Below are positions 11,985 through 22,486 of a stretch of 64,000 nucleotides of DNA, in pieces. Numbering within the stretch: position 1 is the first letter of the stretch; every line of letters starts with the position of its first letter. Location of the stretch: positions 2,480,001-2,544,000 of the forward strand of contig NC_070558.1 in assembly GCF_026914185.1 (NCBI RefSeq), written 5' to 3'. The position numbers and the translations under genes were made by a program. Source of the stretch: Puccinia triticina. Its lineage: Eukaryota; Basidiomycota; Pucciniomycetes; Pucciniales; Pucciniaceae. Below the pieces are notes generated by a model, which worked only from the letters and a program-made list of their open reading frames with translations, ran no database searches and had not been told where the DNA came from.

Positions 11985-13013
11985 TAGGGTTGACAATTGG
12001 GCGGGTTCAGGCCGCCCACGGGCTAGCCTGCCTCAGCCCGCGACTCAATTGGACAGGCCAGGCCGGGCCAAAACCTCAGATGTTGCTGTCCGGCCCAACC
12101 CCGTGTCCGCAATGAGACGGACACGGGCAGTCCAGCGGCTCCCTGTTGGGCCAAATGGCCAGCGGGCCATGGCAGGCTGCCTGCAGGCAGCCCCCTGGGG
12201 GCCCACGGGCCAGGTAGAAGGACCCTAAAAAAATGTAGTTTTGGAGGAGGAGACGTGTATATTTTTACAATTTGAAGACATGTACTATGCAACTGGGGCA
12301 GCTACAAGCAAAACGTTATAGAAAAGAATGTAAAATAAAGTAGTCAAGAAAGAAGAAAAGAGGCTACTTCTTAATCCAGTCTTGAGTGCATAAGAGTGCT
12401 TCAGTGTTTTCGTTGCTCAGGCAGCTTCGGTAGTCGTCCAAGACACACCCCCCAATGGAAAAGGCCGATTCTGATGCCACAGAGGTTGCTGGGGCCATCA
12501 AGATTACCTTGGCGAGCTTTGAAAGGGTCGGAAAGCGGGAGGCATTGATTGTCCACCAGCTGAGGAGATCAAACTGTTCATAACTGGTTATGCCAACATT
12601 CCTCTCCTCAAGGTAGAGGTCTGATTTGGCACCTGGTGCGTTGGATTGGCTGCTGTCTGTACACCAAGTTGCCAAGGTGAAGGGCACATAGTTCATGAAG
12701 ATTAGATTTTCACAGGGTTTCCTATGGATTTTTTTAACCTTGTTCAACTCAGTAAATGCAGAAAAGGGAGATTTTCTCACAGTTCCTGTGACCGGGTCTT
12801 GGATTCCGGCATGGCACACTTATCATCTGAGCTTCTGGCCGCACCAGATGAGCAAGGCAAAGCCCACAGGCGCCCAACAGGCAGCCCGCGCCAACCCGCG
12901 CCGCTTAGCAACTTTAACAGGCCGGGCCAAAGCTCAATATTTCCATAAAAGCACTGTCCGCGCCCGGCCCAAACCCATAGCCTGTTGGACACCCAGCCCA
13001 ATTGTCAACCCTA
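11985..13013. mobile_element. Non-autonomous hAT element (1.03 kb) with 8-bp TSD
   Basis: The terminal inverted repeats TAGGGTTGACAATTGGGC and GCCCAATTGTCAACCCTA are perfect. An 8-bp duplication CCTGTAGC lies immediately outside both ends (11977-11984 and 13014-13021), the usual hAT signature. GC-rich subterminal repeats (GGCCAGGCCGGGCC-like) lie inside each end. The interior keeps only the C-terminal end of a transposase on the minus strand, so the element cannot move by itself. Confidence 0.9.
12364..12819 (-). pseudogene. hAT transposase remnant (C-terminal dimerisation domain only)
   Basis: The frame encodes the family's hATC dimerisation signature: WWTINASRFPTLSKLAKVIL followed by MAPATSVASESAFSIGG and ending LLCTQDWIKK. 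The upstream DDE core and BED finger are absent; residues before about 80 look unrelated to a transposase. It lies wholly inside the TIR-bounded element and reads as an internal-deletion remnant, not a host gene. Confidence 0.85.
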
Positions 13014-13021
13014 CCTGTAGC

Positions 13022-14539
13022 CAGTGTGGCACCCTTGTTGAGCCAAACAGCCACCCAAAGGGGTTTTGACTGCCTGCACAGTGAAGCTGTACAGGCCTGT
13101 GGCTAAAATAAAAAGATAAATAATATTTTTGGCCTCAAGCCCACAAGCTGTTCAAGAATGACTGTATTGAAAAATGAGTTACAATAACACAAATCAAGTC
13201 TAACAAGCTTGTAAAAAATAGTTAAATATAAGCTCCATGGGTCCAAAAATACCCTTGATAACAGCCAATATAGACTGTTTCACCACAAGAAAAAGTGAAG
13301 TGACATGCAAGAACTCTAAGCAATCTTGTGTGGTATTACACAAGCCTTTGTCAGGGCTTACTGTTGACTGAGCTTCAATGAACATTGAATGTGCAGGAAA
13401 AGCTTATTTGTGTTTGTGTGAAGCTAGAACGGCAGTAAGCTGCATGTCAACTGCTAGCAGTTGAGTAAGTTATTCTTGTAGTGCAGTAGGCTATCTTTTG
13501 ATAAACCTTCCAATCTGAGATTGGGGGGCTCTTTTCCTAGTGTCTAGTGAGCTGGGGAAGGCAGAGGTTTGCTCATTTCTGCACTCAGCAACAGGTTCTC
13601 AGGAACACTTTTGAGCTTTGCAATGGTCCCCTTGGCCTGAAGCCCGCCAAAACCACAGGCCATTTAGTAGAAGGGAGTTGCAGCTCCAAGATTCAGGAAA
13701 CATTTAGGAAGGCCCCACTCCTTCCTTGATAAGCCACTCATTAGTGGGAGGCTCAAGAGGTGTGCTGAAAGAGAAAGCAAGGTGAATGTGATTTCTCTCT
13801 GAATGCTACATATCTTCCACCCATATCCACATACAAAACTGTGTGTGCAGTGGATGGGCTGAAGTACTTGGTACCACATTTTTCATAGCTGAAGTTGAGG
13901 CCACAGACTTGAAGTCATGGGATTGGCTGCATGGGTGGAAGATAGGTTCTCAAGAATGATTATGAAAGAGAGGTGAGAGGTGTGAAAAGTGTCCAATTTG
14001 ATGTAGATGCGCAGAATCTTTCCTACATATTGTTCCAGAGGAAATTAGAGAGCACAGTAGGACCCAGGAAACCCCATGCAGAATGTTGACTCAATCCATA
14101 CATTTTTTGATCTTGTCCATACACGATTTGTGTGATGTAGTTTGAATTGATGATTTCCCAACTTTTCATACATTTTGATGCTGATCCTTGTGTGAGCCTC
14201 CTGGGCACGCACTCTGGGATGGTGGAAGATGTTTCTGCAGAAGGTCGATTTGTTTCTGGTGTGATAGCTGTCTGCCCAGTGGGGATGCAAGCCTCTGCTG
14301 GTGATTGCTGAGATTGTTGGGTTACAGAAATAGTCTAATTACCCTAACGGGAGGTCCTCCGGGGGATCGATTACTGGAGAGACGACAGCTGACCGGCGAG
14401 GGCTGTGTCGCCTCGAGGTTCGTCTTCCTCCTTTTCCCGAGAGTGGCCGCGAGTGCCGACAGCTGAGTTGATGGCCCGATAGTCCCCATATTCCGCACCC
14501 CGCCGCGTTCGCAGGACGCTCCGGCCAGCAGACTAAACG
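13022..14539. other. Intergenic upstream of PIG-O
   Basis: No gene was recognised. The last 200 bp (about 14340-14539) turn abruptly GC-rich and should carry the PIG-O promoter and 5' UTR. Confidence 0.45.
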
Positions 14540-14633
14540 ATGACGAAGAACGAGCAGAAGGAGACGGAGAAGGAGAAGGAGAAGGAGAAGGAGAAGGAGA
14601 AGGAGAAGGAGAAGGAGAAGGAAAAGGAAAAGG
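14540..14633 (+). repeat. GAGAAG hexanucleotide microsatellite coding (Glu-Lys)n
   Basis: Tandem GAGAAG units fill most of exon 1 of the PIG-O gene, coding an alternating Lys-Glu N-terminus that would face the cytosol ahead of the signal-anchor. Such a run is expected to vary in length between isolates. Confidence 0.85.
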
Positions 14634-17600
14634 GTAAGCAAACCAGCTACTTCCACTTGACCACCAGCTGACTCCCCCAGCAGCCTTCCGCCCCAGCTGG
14701 GCCATCCTCCTGCTCAGCCTGCTCCACGCCAGCGCACTCGCCACCTTCGCCCGGGGATTCCTGCTCACCCGCACCGCACTGCCCACCACCAGCACGCCCA
14801 CAACCACAGCCACCCCACCCACCCACGCCAGGCTCATCGTCCTGCTCATCGACGCCCTGCGCACCGACTTCCTGCTCGCCAGCCACTCCCCGCTCGCCCT
14901 CCCCCGCACACTCACCATCCAGCACCCCGCCCACTCCCTGCTCTTCCACTTCCGCGCCGACCCCCCCACGACGACCCTCCAGAGACTCAAGGCGATCGCC
15001 ACCGGCAGCCTGCCCACCTTCATCGACTTCTCCGCCAACTTCGCCGCCACCAACCTCCGCATCCAAGACGACAGCTGGCCCGCCCAGCTGCGTGCCCAAA
15101 ACAAGACCATCGCCTTCGCCGGCGACGACACCTGGACCAAGCTCTTCCCCGGCACCACCCTCTTCCACCCGAACCTCTCCGCGCCCTTCGAGAGCTTCAA
15201 CGTCCACGACCTCCACACCGTCGACACCGGCGTCCAGACCCACTTCTCCAAGCTCCTGGGCAACACCACCGAGCAGTGGGACGTCCTCATCGGCCACGTC
15301 CTCGGGCTCGACCATGCCGGCCACCGCTTCGGCGCCGCCCACCCGTCGATCCACGCCAAGCTGGCCGAGTACGACCGCTTCCTCGCCCGCACCGTCGCCG
15401 CCATGGACGCCGAGACCCTGCTGGTCGTCATGGGCGACCACGGCATGGACCCCAAGGGCGACCACGGCGGGGACAGCTTCCCGGAGGTCTCCACCGCCCT
15501 CTGGCTCTACTCCGCCGCCCGGCCCCTCCGCAGCACCCGTCCGATGCCCGACTGGGTCCTCGACCCCCACGCCGACTGGCTCGACTTGGAGGGCATCGGC
15601 CCCACCCGCACCGTCCCCCAGATCGACCTCGTCCCCTCCCTCGCCCTCCTCCTCGGCCTGCCCATCCCCTTCAGCAGCCTCGGCGCTATCATCCCCGAGC
15701 TCTTCTTCCGCACCCCCTCCCCCATCGACGCCCTCCTCGAGGCCACTCAGACCAACTCGGCCCAGCTGCTGGCCTTCGTCGAGCGCTATGCCCGCGTCTC
15801 CAACGACCTCCTGCCTCACCTGCCCCTCCTGAGGTCCCTCCACACCCACGCCGCCACGCTCTCCTCGGAGCACGCAGACCCGGCGACCGCCTTCCGCGCC
15901 CACCGCCGCTTCGCGCGCACCCTGCTCGAAACCGCGCGCTCGATCTGGGCCAGATTCGTCCCCGGACTCATGGCCCTCGGCATCCTCACCATGCTGCTCT
16001 CCCTCCTCGTCGCCCTCAAGCTGCGCGCCGCCCTCCAGCACTCCTCGCGCCCCCGGAACGCGCCCATCCGCACCCTGCTCCCCGCCGCGCGCGCCGCCGG
16101 CCTCCTCGGCCTCGGCCTGGCCGCTGCCCTCGCCTTCGCCACCCCCTCCCTGCTCCCCCAAGAGCTCTCCCGCCCAGTCACCCTGCTCACCGGCGCCGCC
16201 CTCGGCGCCGCCATCGGCGTCCTCCTCCACCGTCCGCATCCGCCCGAGTACGCCCACGTCCGCCTCCTCCGCAGGCCCGCGCCCGCCACGCTCGTCAAGC
16301 TCGTCCCCGTCGCGCTCCATGCGATCAGTCTAGGCAGCAACTCGTTCACCGTCTGGGAGGACCATGTGGTCCCGCATCTGCTCGCCTTCGCCGTCGTCCT
16401 GCCCGCGCTCGTCCGGGGCATCGGCGCCCCGAAGCCGGCCTTACGCAACCGGCTGCTCGTCTTCGGGCTCCTCTTCGCCATCTGCGTCCGGCTCATCGGC
16501 CTCTCCACGGTCTGCAGGGAGGAGCAGCACGGGGGATGCTCGGTGACCTTCTACGGCAGCGACACGAGCTCCAGCGCGCCTGCGTGGGTGATGAGTCTTG
16601 CGATCCCGCTGGCCATCGGCCTGCCCATCGTGCCCGCCTGGTTCCTCGGGATCTCCGACTCGTACCGCGGCCCGGCCTCGTTCTTCTTCGGCGGCCTGTG
16701 GCGGCTCGCGCTCCTCTGCGCCGTCCAGCACGCGATCTCCGACTACCTGCTCGCCACCCACGCCCCCTCGATGGCCGCCAGTCTGGCCGAGACCGCCGGC
16801 TGGGTCAAGCTGCTTGCGGCGCGCGCGGCGGTCGTCCTGAGCGTGCTCGCGGGCTCGATCGTCTGGCTCATCCTGCCGGTCTGCATCGACGTGCAGAGGG
16901 TCGAGCCGGAGGAGGCCGCGGCCGAGAAGCCGCGCCTGCTCGTCATCGGCTTCGCCAACGTCTACGGCTCCTCCTACCTCATGTTCCTTGCCGCCGTCTT
17001 CGCAATCCTCTTCCTCGTCACCCCGCCCACCGGACAACTCGTCCTCGGCCTGGCCCTCGTCGCCGTCCTCGCGCTCGTCGAGCTCAACGACGCGTTTGTC
17101 GACCTCGCCGCCCTCGAACATGCGCTGCCCAATGCCGTCCGCAGCGCGGCCACCCACAACACCCCGTCGGGCCCAGCGCTGGTCCCTCCCTGCGACCTCA
17201 ACATGCTCACGGGGCTCTATCTGCTCGGCCACCTCGTCTTCTTCGGCACCGGCCACCAGGCCACCTTCGCCTCCGTCCAATGGAACGCCGCCTTCGTCGG
17301 GCTCACCCAGGCCCACCCTCTGCTCTCCCCCATCCTCGTCTTCCTCAACTCGTTCGCCGGCTTCGTCCTCGTCGTCCTCGCCTTGCCCCTCTTCGGCCTC
17401 TGGAAGTTCGAGCCGGTCATCAATCTCCACCCGCCTACCGAGCAGCGGGGAGGGGCTGAGGTTCGCACCCTGGAGACCCAGCTCGTCGAGAGCCAGCTCA
17501 CCTTCCTCGCCCTCCAAGCCCTCCTCCTCCTCCTCAACATGCTCTTCATCTTCCACCTCCGCCGCCACCTCATGGTCTGGAAGGTCTTCTCCCCCCGCTT

Positions 17601-17724
17601 CATCCTCGCCGCCGCCGCCCTCCTCGCCTCCCACATCCTCCTCCTCCTCGGCTTCAACGCCTTCGCCTGGCCCGCCCTCCGTTCCAAGGTCCGCCGCGCC
17701 TTTGGACCCCAGCTTCTCGCGTGA
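14540..17724 (+). CDS. GPI13: GPI ethanolamine phosphate transferase 3 (PIG-O / Gpi13)
   Basis: This ER membrane enzyme adds phosphoethanolamine to the third mannose of the GPI precursor, the group that later links to the protein. Two exons (14540-14633 and 14681-17724) give 1045 aa. Residues 1-31 are an almost pure Lys-Glu repeat, followed by a signal-anchor helix (about 38-60). The alkaline-phosphatase-like catalytic domain shows LIVLLIDALRTDF (D89), GLDHAGHRFG (D242, H243, H246) and VVMGDHGMDPKGDHGGD (D284, H285), followed by many membrane helices to the C-terminus (FNAFAWPALRSKVRR). The start is the ATG of the Lys-Glu run; the 47-nt intron restores frame in phase 1. Third codon positions are overwhelmingly C or G, unlike AONS or the NTPase gene nearby, which creates very long shadow frames on both strands. 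A scrap of this gene's 3' end recurs at 28321-28401. Confidence 0.92.
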
Positions 17725-18950
17725 TCCTTCTGTGTTTCTTGTCTCCAAATCCTCATCCCCTGCGACACTCTGTGTGCTCGTCCGTCCGGCCGGCCGTGTC
17801 CCCGTGAAACCCATGCCCGTCTCTGCCCGGAGCGCTAAGGTTGCTGCTTTTCGTCGCCGGGAGGAGGCCGTGTGTGTGAGAGAGAGAGAGACGGTATGCA
17901 ATGTGCGTGTGAGCGGGGCGCCCGAGCCAGCCTCCCGAACTCAGCTCAAGTCCCTCGTGGCTGCGAAGCGCCCGTCTGCGAAGGAGGGGCTGGGGCATGA
18001 GGGCCGTTTTTGGGCCCGACAGGGTTGGTGCATTTGGCCGGGAACCATTGGAAGATCGGGTGCACATACATGGGCTTTTTTTGACCTCAGCTTGGGACGT
18101 CAGTGGTGGGGCGGCGAAGTTCGCGCAAAGGGCTGGCTCTTGGGTGTCTTTCTGCGCGCTCATCTTGCCCACCTTGCTCCCAAAACCCGCGGCCCCTGCA
18201 AGTCCTTCATTCATAGCCATTTGTAGGCTGGCCGTGTGTGGGCCCGCCAAATGCAGCCATCTCTGCGTGCGGAGAACACTTTCCCTGGGTCGCTGGGCGG
18301 CGCTCCTGCAAGGTGCTTGAACAAGGGGGAGAACAGGCGCAGGATGGCGCGCTGCTTCGGCGCTTTAAGGGCGTCGGGCCACACCCAAAGGATCCCAGGG
18401 ACAAGGACATGCCCTCCCTGACGAGGGCCACGGCTCTTCGGCCGGCCTGGTTTTTCGACGGTTTTCGCTTGTTTTTTTTTGGAGAGGGCCAGGTTTTTTT
18501 AACATCAGTCATAAGGAAATATTGCGAGGTTTCTCTAGCTTGGCTGGTTCCCCAGCAGCCCCCGCAGGGAAGGTCCCCCCTCCACATAGAAGGGACTCGT
18601 GAGTTGTCGGATTTCTGGAGCCTCCTCTCGAGTCTCCTCCCTGGCCAACACTGTTGCATCCGCAGTGACTGTGCAGCTTCCGCAGTGACTGCGCGTGAAT
18701 TCGTCTGGGTGTTGCACGGAAAAATGCGACACTTATTTCTTCACCGTGAGCCTGAATTTGACATTTACCCCAGAACTTCAACAGGGGTTTTTTCTTTATA
18801 CGTATCTTCATCACTCCAGCCGTTCGTTGGCGACATACACATCAACCGTCATTCAAAAGGCCTTTGAACGACCGATCCTGCTGGGTTGTCCTTGAGTAAT
18901 CGTTTTGAACCGGCAATCATCGCCACCTGCTCCTTGGCTCTTCCTACATA
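17725..18950. other. PIG-O 3' flank, partly duplicated elsewhere
   Basis: GC-rich non-coding sequence. Several blocks (for example CGCTAAGGTTGCTGCTTTT around 17836, and the poly-T/GGAGAGGGCCAGG stretch near 18472-18497) have counterparts in the same order at 28966-29370. ORFs here, including one of 209 codons, show no protein features. About 18952 a GTAAGT precedes an AG at 19029, a likely 5' UTR intron of the following gene. Confidence 0.5.
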
Positions 18951-19038
18951 GTCGTAAGTTGACTTTTGATTGATTCATGACTGAAACCATACCCGGCACA
19001 ATGTTAACGTTCTCTTAATCTACCCGCAGATTCCGAAA

Positions 19039-21816
19039 ATGAACCCATCACCAGAGGTCCTTACGAGCCCACAAGGTCGAAATGTTACATCGGACCGAGA
19101 CATCGTTCAACGTCGATATGAAGAATTGCATCCACTTGACCAGGACGCTCAAAACTCGGTCGCAAGATTGCTCAATGCAACCTCACGTATGTTGAATTGC
19201 ATTTATCATCGCGCTTTGCACGCATCAGCTCACTTTTTCGTACTTGAAGTGTCCCAGGTCAACCAATATCTTGACGAGCTTACTAAAGCTTTTGAACAAG
19301 TAACTCCGCAAATGCCCATCGAAGCTTGCACATGGATGTGGAATTTGTCCCTTTCCGAGCCAATCGTTTCCCGTGACTGGCATCAATCTGCTTGGAAAAT
19401 AGATCACGAGTTGAATGTGAAATTCCTCCGGCTTGTGTTCTTTCATCGGTATCCGAAACTGGCTGCCGCAGAACCCCCGATTTCTACGCCAGAAATGCTT
19501 GAGGCACTCGCAGCCCCGTCCCATGAGGCGGGAGAGAAACTTCTCAAACCTGCACCAGCAAATCCAACCGACGTCCAGCATGTCCAAACCCTGAAGGACG
19601 GCTACAACCATCCATACTTGAGGAACGATCAAATTGTGAAACCAATCCTCGAATGTCTCAGCGAATATGCGAAAAATTGGAAGCCCGAGAAATATCTCGC
19701 CCCATATACCGCGTTGATTGGGCCGAGTATGAGTGGAAAGACTCGCTTCCTCATGCAGCTTTCGGAAAATATATGTGTTATTTACATCTGCCTTCGCCCA
19801 CATAAATCGACTGGAATTCCCCCGAGGTCTGTACTGGCTGACGAATTTCAACTTGAGATGAACGCACCCGAAATCTTAGTGCATTATTATCGACTCCTGG
19901 CTGCTCTTTTCGACGTGGTGTCCGATTTTTTCTCCACTCGTACCTCCGACCATAATGAGAAGCAACTACTCCTGGAATGGAGTGACTACAATCACCAACA
20001 TGGCGGTAAACTGGCAACTCAAGTTCGACGCGCAATGGAAAAGATTGGAGAAGAGGGACCAGCTGCTTCTGCCGCCTTCAAAGAGAATCTGAGGAAGTTG
20101 GCAACAAGCACAAGCTTCATCAGCAATCCTGGACTGAAGATACTCTTGGGCATTGATGAGGCACGGGCCCTCGTCGAACAGGGATCAGGCGATGCTCAAA
20201 ATTTATCGTACTTTCGCGCACTTTGTCGAGTCTTATCTAAAGTACCGACTCAGCTCAACTTCTTTGCAATCTTCACGGATACGACATCAAAGGTCGCGAA
20301 TTTCTTGCCTGCCCTGCAAAACGATCCCAGCGCAAGACCTCTGCCGGATTCTGAGGAGGATTCCAAAGAGCTGTACGCGCCAATATATGATATTGCCACC
20401 TTTGATTTGAAGGTTTCCTCCTCTCCACCCGAGACGTGGGATGAATTGCTATCACCGCGAAGACTTTTCAGTTATGGCACCCCGTTTTTTCGGATTTATG
20501 TCGAGACGGTCGAAAAGCCGCCACGATCCCTCAAACCCGATGTGATTGCGGAAAATGTCAGAAAGATGGCCATCGGAAAGCTGCTTTGCTTCCCTTGTAG
20601 TTCTGACGCCCTATCCAAAGGTCAAATTTTCGCTTTGCTAGGCTGTACAATTCAGCCACAGATATTCGAAGCCTCAAGGCTGAATTCTGAGTTAGTTTCG
20701 AGTCATATGGCGCATTGCTTGTATATATCAGATACGCGCGAACGATTGATCAGCGAGTACCCATCACAATACACGTTGTCTATGGCGGCCAACTACTTCC
20801 TCGCAGAAGACGATTCCAGGCTCATTTCCTGCATCAAGGCTCTGACTTCGTTCATGCAACAAGGACTGATCTCCTCGGGCAATTCTGGCGAGCTGGTTTC
20901 GAGGATCATCCTGTTGCGGGCGATGCAGAAAGCCATGTTGACCTCACCTATCCGCACCAAACAACCAAATATTACATATGGGTGCTCAGTTCGATTGGCG
21001 GATTTCTTGAAGGCCTTGACAGGAAAAGAAGAACCAACTGGGGAAGAAAAAACAGCTGAAAAAAGCAAACCACCTAGAAAATCGACTAGAAAATCAACTG
21101 GAAAATCAACTAGCAAACCAGAACAAGCTGGAAAAGATGAATCAACGGGAGCAGAAGAATCGGTCTTCCAGTTGAACATGGAAAACGTTCACCAAGCTCG
21201 GCTCTTGAAAGAAGGTCGGATTTTCTGGAACCACTTCGTCCAGATCACTTATACACCACAACTGGCCGACTTTTTAAATTTTTTGTACCGAGGCCTGGCA
21301 GTACAGTGCAAGCCAGATCAAAGGGGATTTGACCAGATGTTCACTGTCTACCTTGCCCCGGAGGATGCTGAGTCTACTCTCACTAAAGATCACATCTCAT
21401 TCTGCGGAGTCCAGGCCAAGAACGGCTCTTTTAAATTCCCAGAGGAAGGTCCCAAGTGGAATTCCAACTATGCGGAAGTCGAACTCGACTGCAAAATTCC
21501 GTATCTGATCATTCTTTTCAGTTTTAAAACTAAAAGTACTACATACGAGCTACCAACGATTCCTCAACGCGGCTCTCTAATCTTCCATGGGTTGGACAAC
21601 ATTGCCTGTCTCACGCCCGAAATTTCGATCGCGCTGCAAGAGCTATTAAGTGTCGATCCAGATGTCAGGCAATTTCACAAAGACAACAAACGTATCAGAA
21701 GATTTGTTGAGACAACTCGCCCTTGTATCTACAACTGTGATCACCCAGAAGTGGATTTGTTTCATGCGGACAAAGGAGTAGCCATTGATCAAGCTCCCAA
21801 CAATCCAACTTTGTAA
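19039..21816 (+). CDS. Large P-loop NTPase protein with possible C-terminal nuclease fold (Crinkler-type effector-like)
   Basis: An uninterrupted 925-codon frame. Walker A is GPSMSGKT (228-235), preceded by YTALI as in a beta strand. A Walker B-like segment is LLGIDEARAL (D373, E374), and a later FTDTTSK (D414) resembles a sensor strand. A Lys/Ser/Thr-rich linker (about 669-705) separates this from a C-terminal region with D765 in GFDQMFTVYL and Q792-x-K794 in CGVQAKNGS. That pairing is compatible with, but does not prove, a PD-(D/E)xK nuclease. An NTPase followed by a nuclease-like domain is the layout described for Crinkler-RHS-type (CR) eukaryotic effectors. No signal peptide is seen. The start was taken at the first ATG after a probable 5' UTR intron (AG at 19029). 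Identity beyond P-loop NTPase is tentative. Confidence 0.75.
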   Translation: MNPSPEVLTSPQGRNVTSDRDIVQRRYEELHPLDQDAQNSVARLLNATSRMLNCIYHRALHASAHFFVLEVSQVNQYLDELTKAFEQVTPQMPIEACTWMWNLSLSEPIVSRDWHQSAWKIDHELNVKFLRLVFFHRYPKLAAAEPPISTPEMLEALAAPSHEAGEKLLKPAPANPTDVQHVQTLKDGYNHPYLRNDQIVKPILECLSEYAKNWKPEKYLAPYTALIGPSMSGKTRFLMQLSENICVIYICLRPHKSTGIPPRSVLADEFQLEMNAPEILVHYYRLLAALFDVVSDFFSTRTSDHNEKQLLLEWSDYNHQHGGKLATQVRRAMEKIGEEGPAASAAFKENLRKLATSTSFISNPGLKILLGIDEARALVEQGSGDAQNLSYFRALCRVLSKVPTQLNFFAIFTDTTSKVANFLPALQNDPSARPLPDSEEDSKELYAPIYDIATFDLKVSSSPPETWDELLSPRRLFSYGTPFFRIYVETVEKPPRSLKPDVIAENVRKMAIGKLLCFPCSSDALSKGQIFALLGCTIQPQIFEASRLNSELVSSHMAHCLYISDTRERLISEYPSQYTLSMAANYFLAEDDSRLISCIKALTSFMQQGLISSGNSGELVSRIILLRAMQKAMLTSPIRTKQPNITYGCSVRLADFLKALTGKEEPTGEEKTAEKSKPPRKSTRKSTGKSTSKPEQAGKDESTGAEESVFQLNMENVHQARLLKEGRIFWNHFVQITYTPQLADFLNFLYRGLAVQCKPDQRGFDQMFTVYLAPEDAESTLTKDHISFCGVQAKNGSFKFPEEGPKWNSNYAEVELDCKIPYLIILFSFKTKSTTYELPTIPQRGSLIFHGLDNIACLTPEISIALQELLSVDPDVRQFHKDNKRIRRFVETTRPCIYNCDHPEVDLFHADKGVAIDQAPNNPTL

Positions 21817-21935
21817 AACCTTGGACCATCCTAGGCTTTTGTGCATATCTATACTCATTCTGTTTCTTGTCCTACTCCGCTACCAGCCGCCGTAAACCTT
21901 GCAATCGCCGTTGCTCGCCACTTGCTGCTGTCTTG

Positions 21936-21996
21936 CTATCATATATTCATTCTTGATAGTCTCTACTTGCTGTTATCATATATTCATTCTTGATTA
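21936..21996 (+). repeat. Short direct repeat next to the 5.8-kb element
   Basis: TATCATATATTCATTCTTGA occurs twice, about 37 bp apart, just outside the left end of the 5.8-kb element. No function is inferred. Confidence 0.6.
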
Positions 21997-22009
21997 GTCT
22001 GTATTGTTA

Positions 22010-22374
22010 CAGCAAGGCCAGGAAAGCTTGCGGGTCCGGCAGCCAGAATATCCACCAAACATGCCAGTCCATCCAAACATTCCAAACCTTCCATTTATTC
22101 CCCCTTCTTCCACCTTTGTCCGTCCCATCCCCCCCCCCCCCCTCCAGCAACGATGCCCCCCGACCAAATCCCCCCTCCCCGCCCAACCAGACCCACCCAC
22201 AACCCAGCCAGCCAGCCACCCCACCGCCAAACATTTTCTTTTTTGCCGCTATTGGTGAGCCTGCCCCCCCCCCCCCCCCAAAAAAAGAAACCCCCTCAGC
22301 TGACCTCCCAACCCCCTCCGTCCATTGCCTGGCCCACCTTCCAGACCAGCACAAGGCCGTTGACTGCACCACCA
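22010..22374 (+). repeat. Left terminal inverted repeat of the 5.8-kb element
   Basis: It pairs with 27463-27839 on the opposite strand. It is C-rich, with homopolymer runs near 22130 and 22265, and ends inward at GTTGACTGCACCACC. Confidence 0.85.
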
Positions 22375-22486
22375 ACGAGATCACTCCAGCCTCCGAATTC
22401 CATACTGCTAGTGGTGAGCCATGTGCCGTCACCGTTTGGGGTGTTTCTTACGCTCCCCCCACTCACCCATGTGTTTTTTTGCACAG

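Noticed and set aside
14322..17901. Very long antisense and alternative-frame ORFs (up to 727 codons) over the PIG-O gene
   Set aside because: They are shadows caused by extreme GC3; only the frame with the phosphoethanolamine transferase motifs has family sequence.
18238..18867. 209-codon plus-strand ORF
   Set aside because: No domain or composition typical of a protein; the region is PIG-O 3' flank duplicated near 29 kb with a broken frame there.
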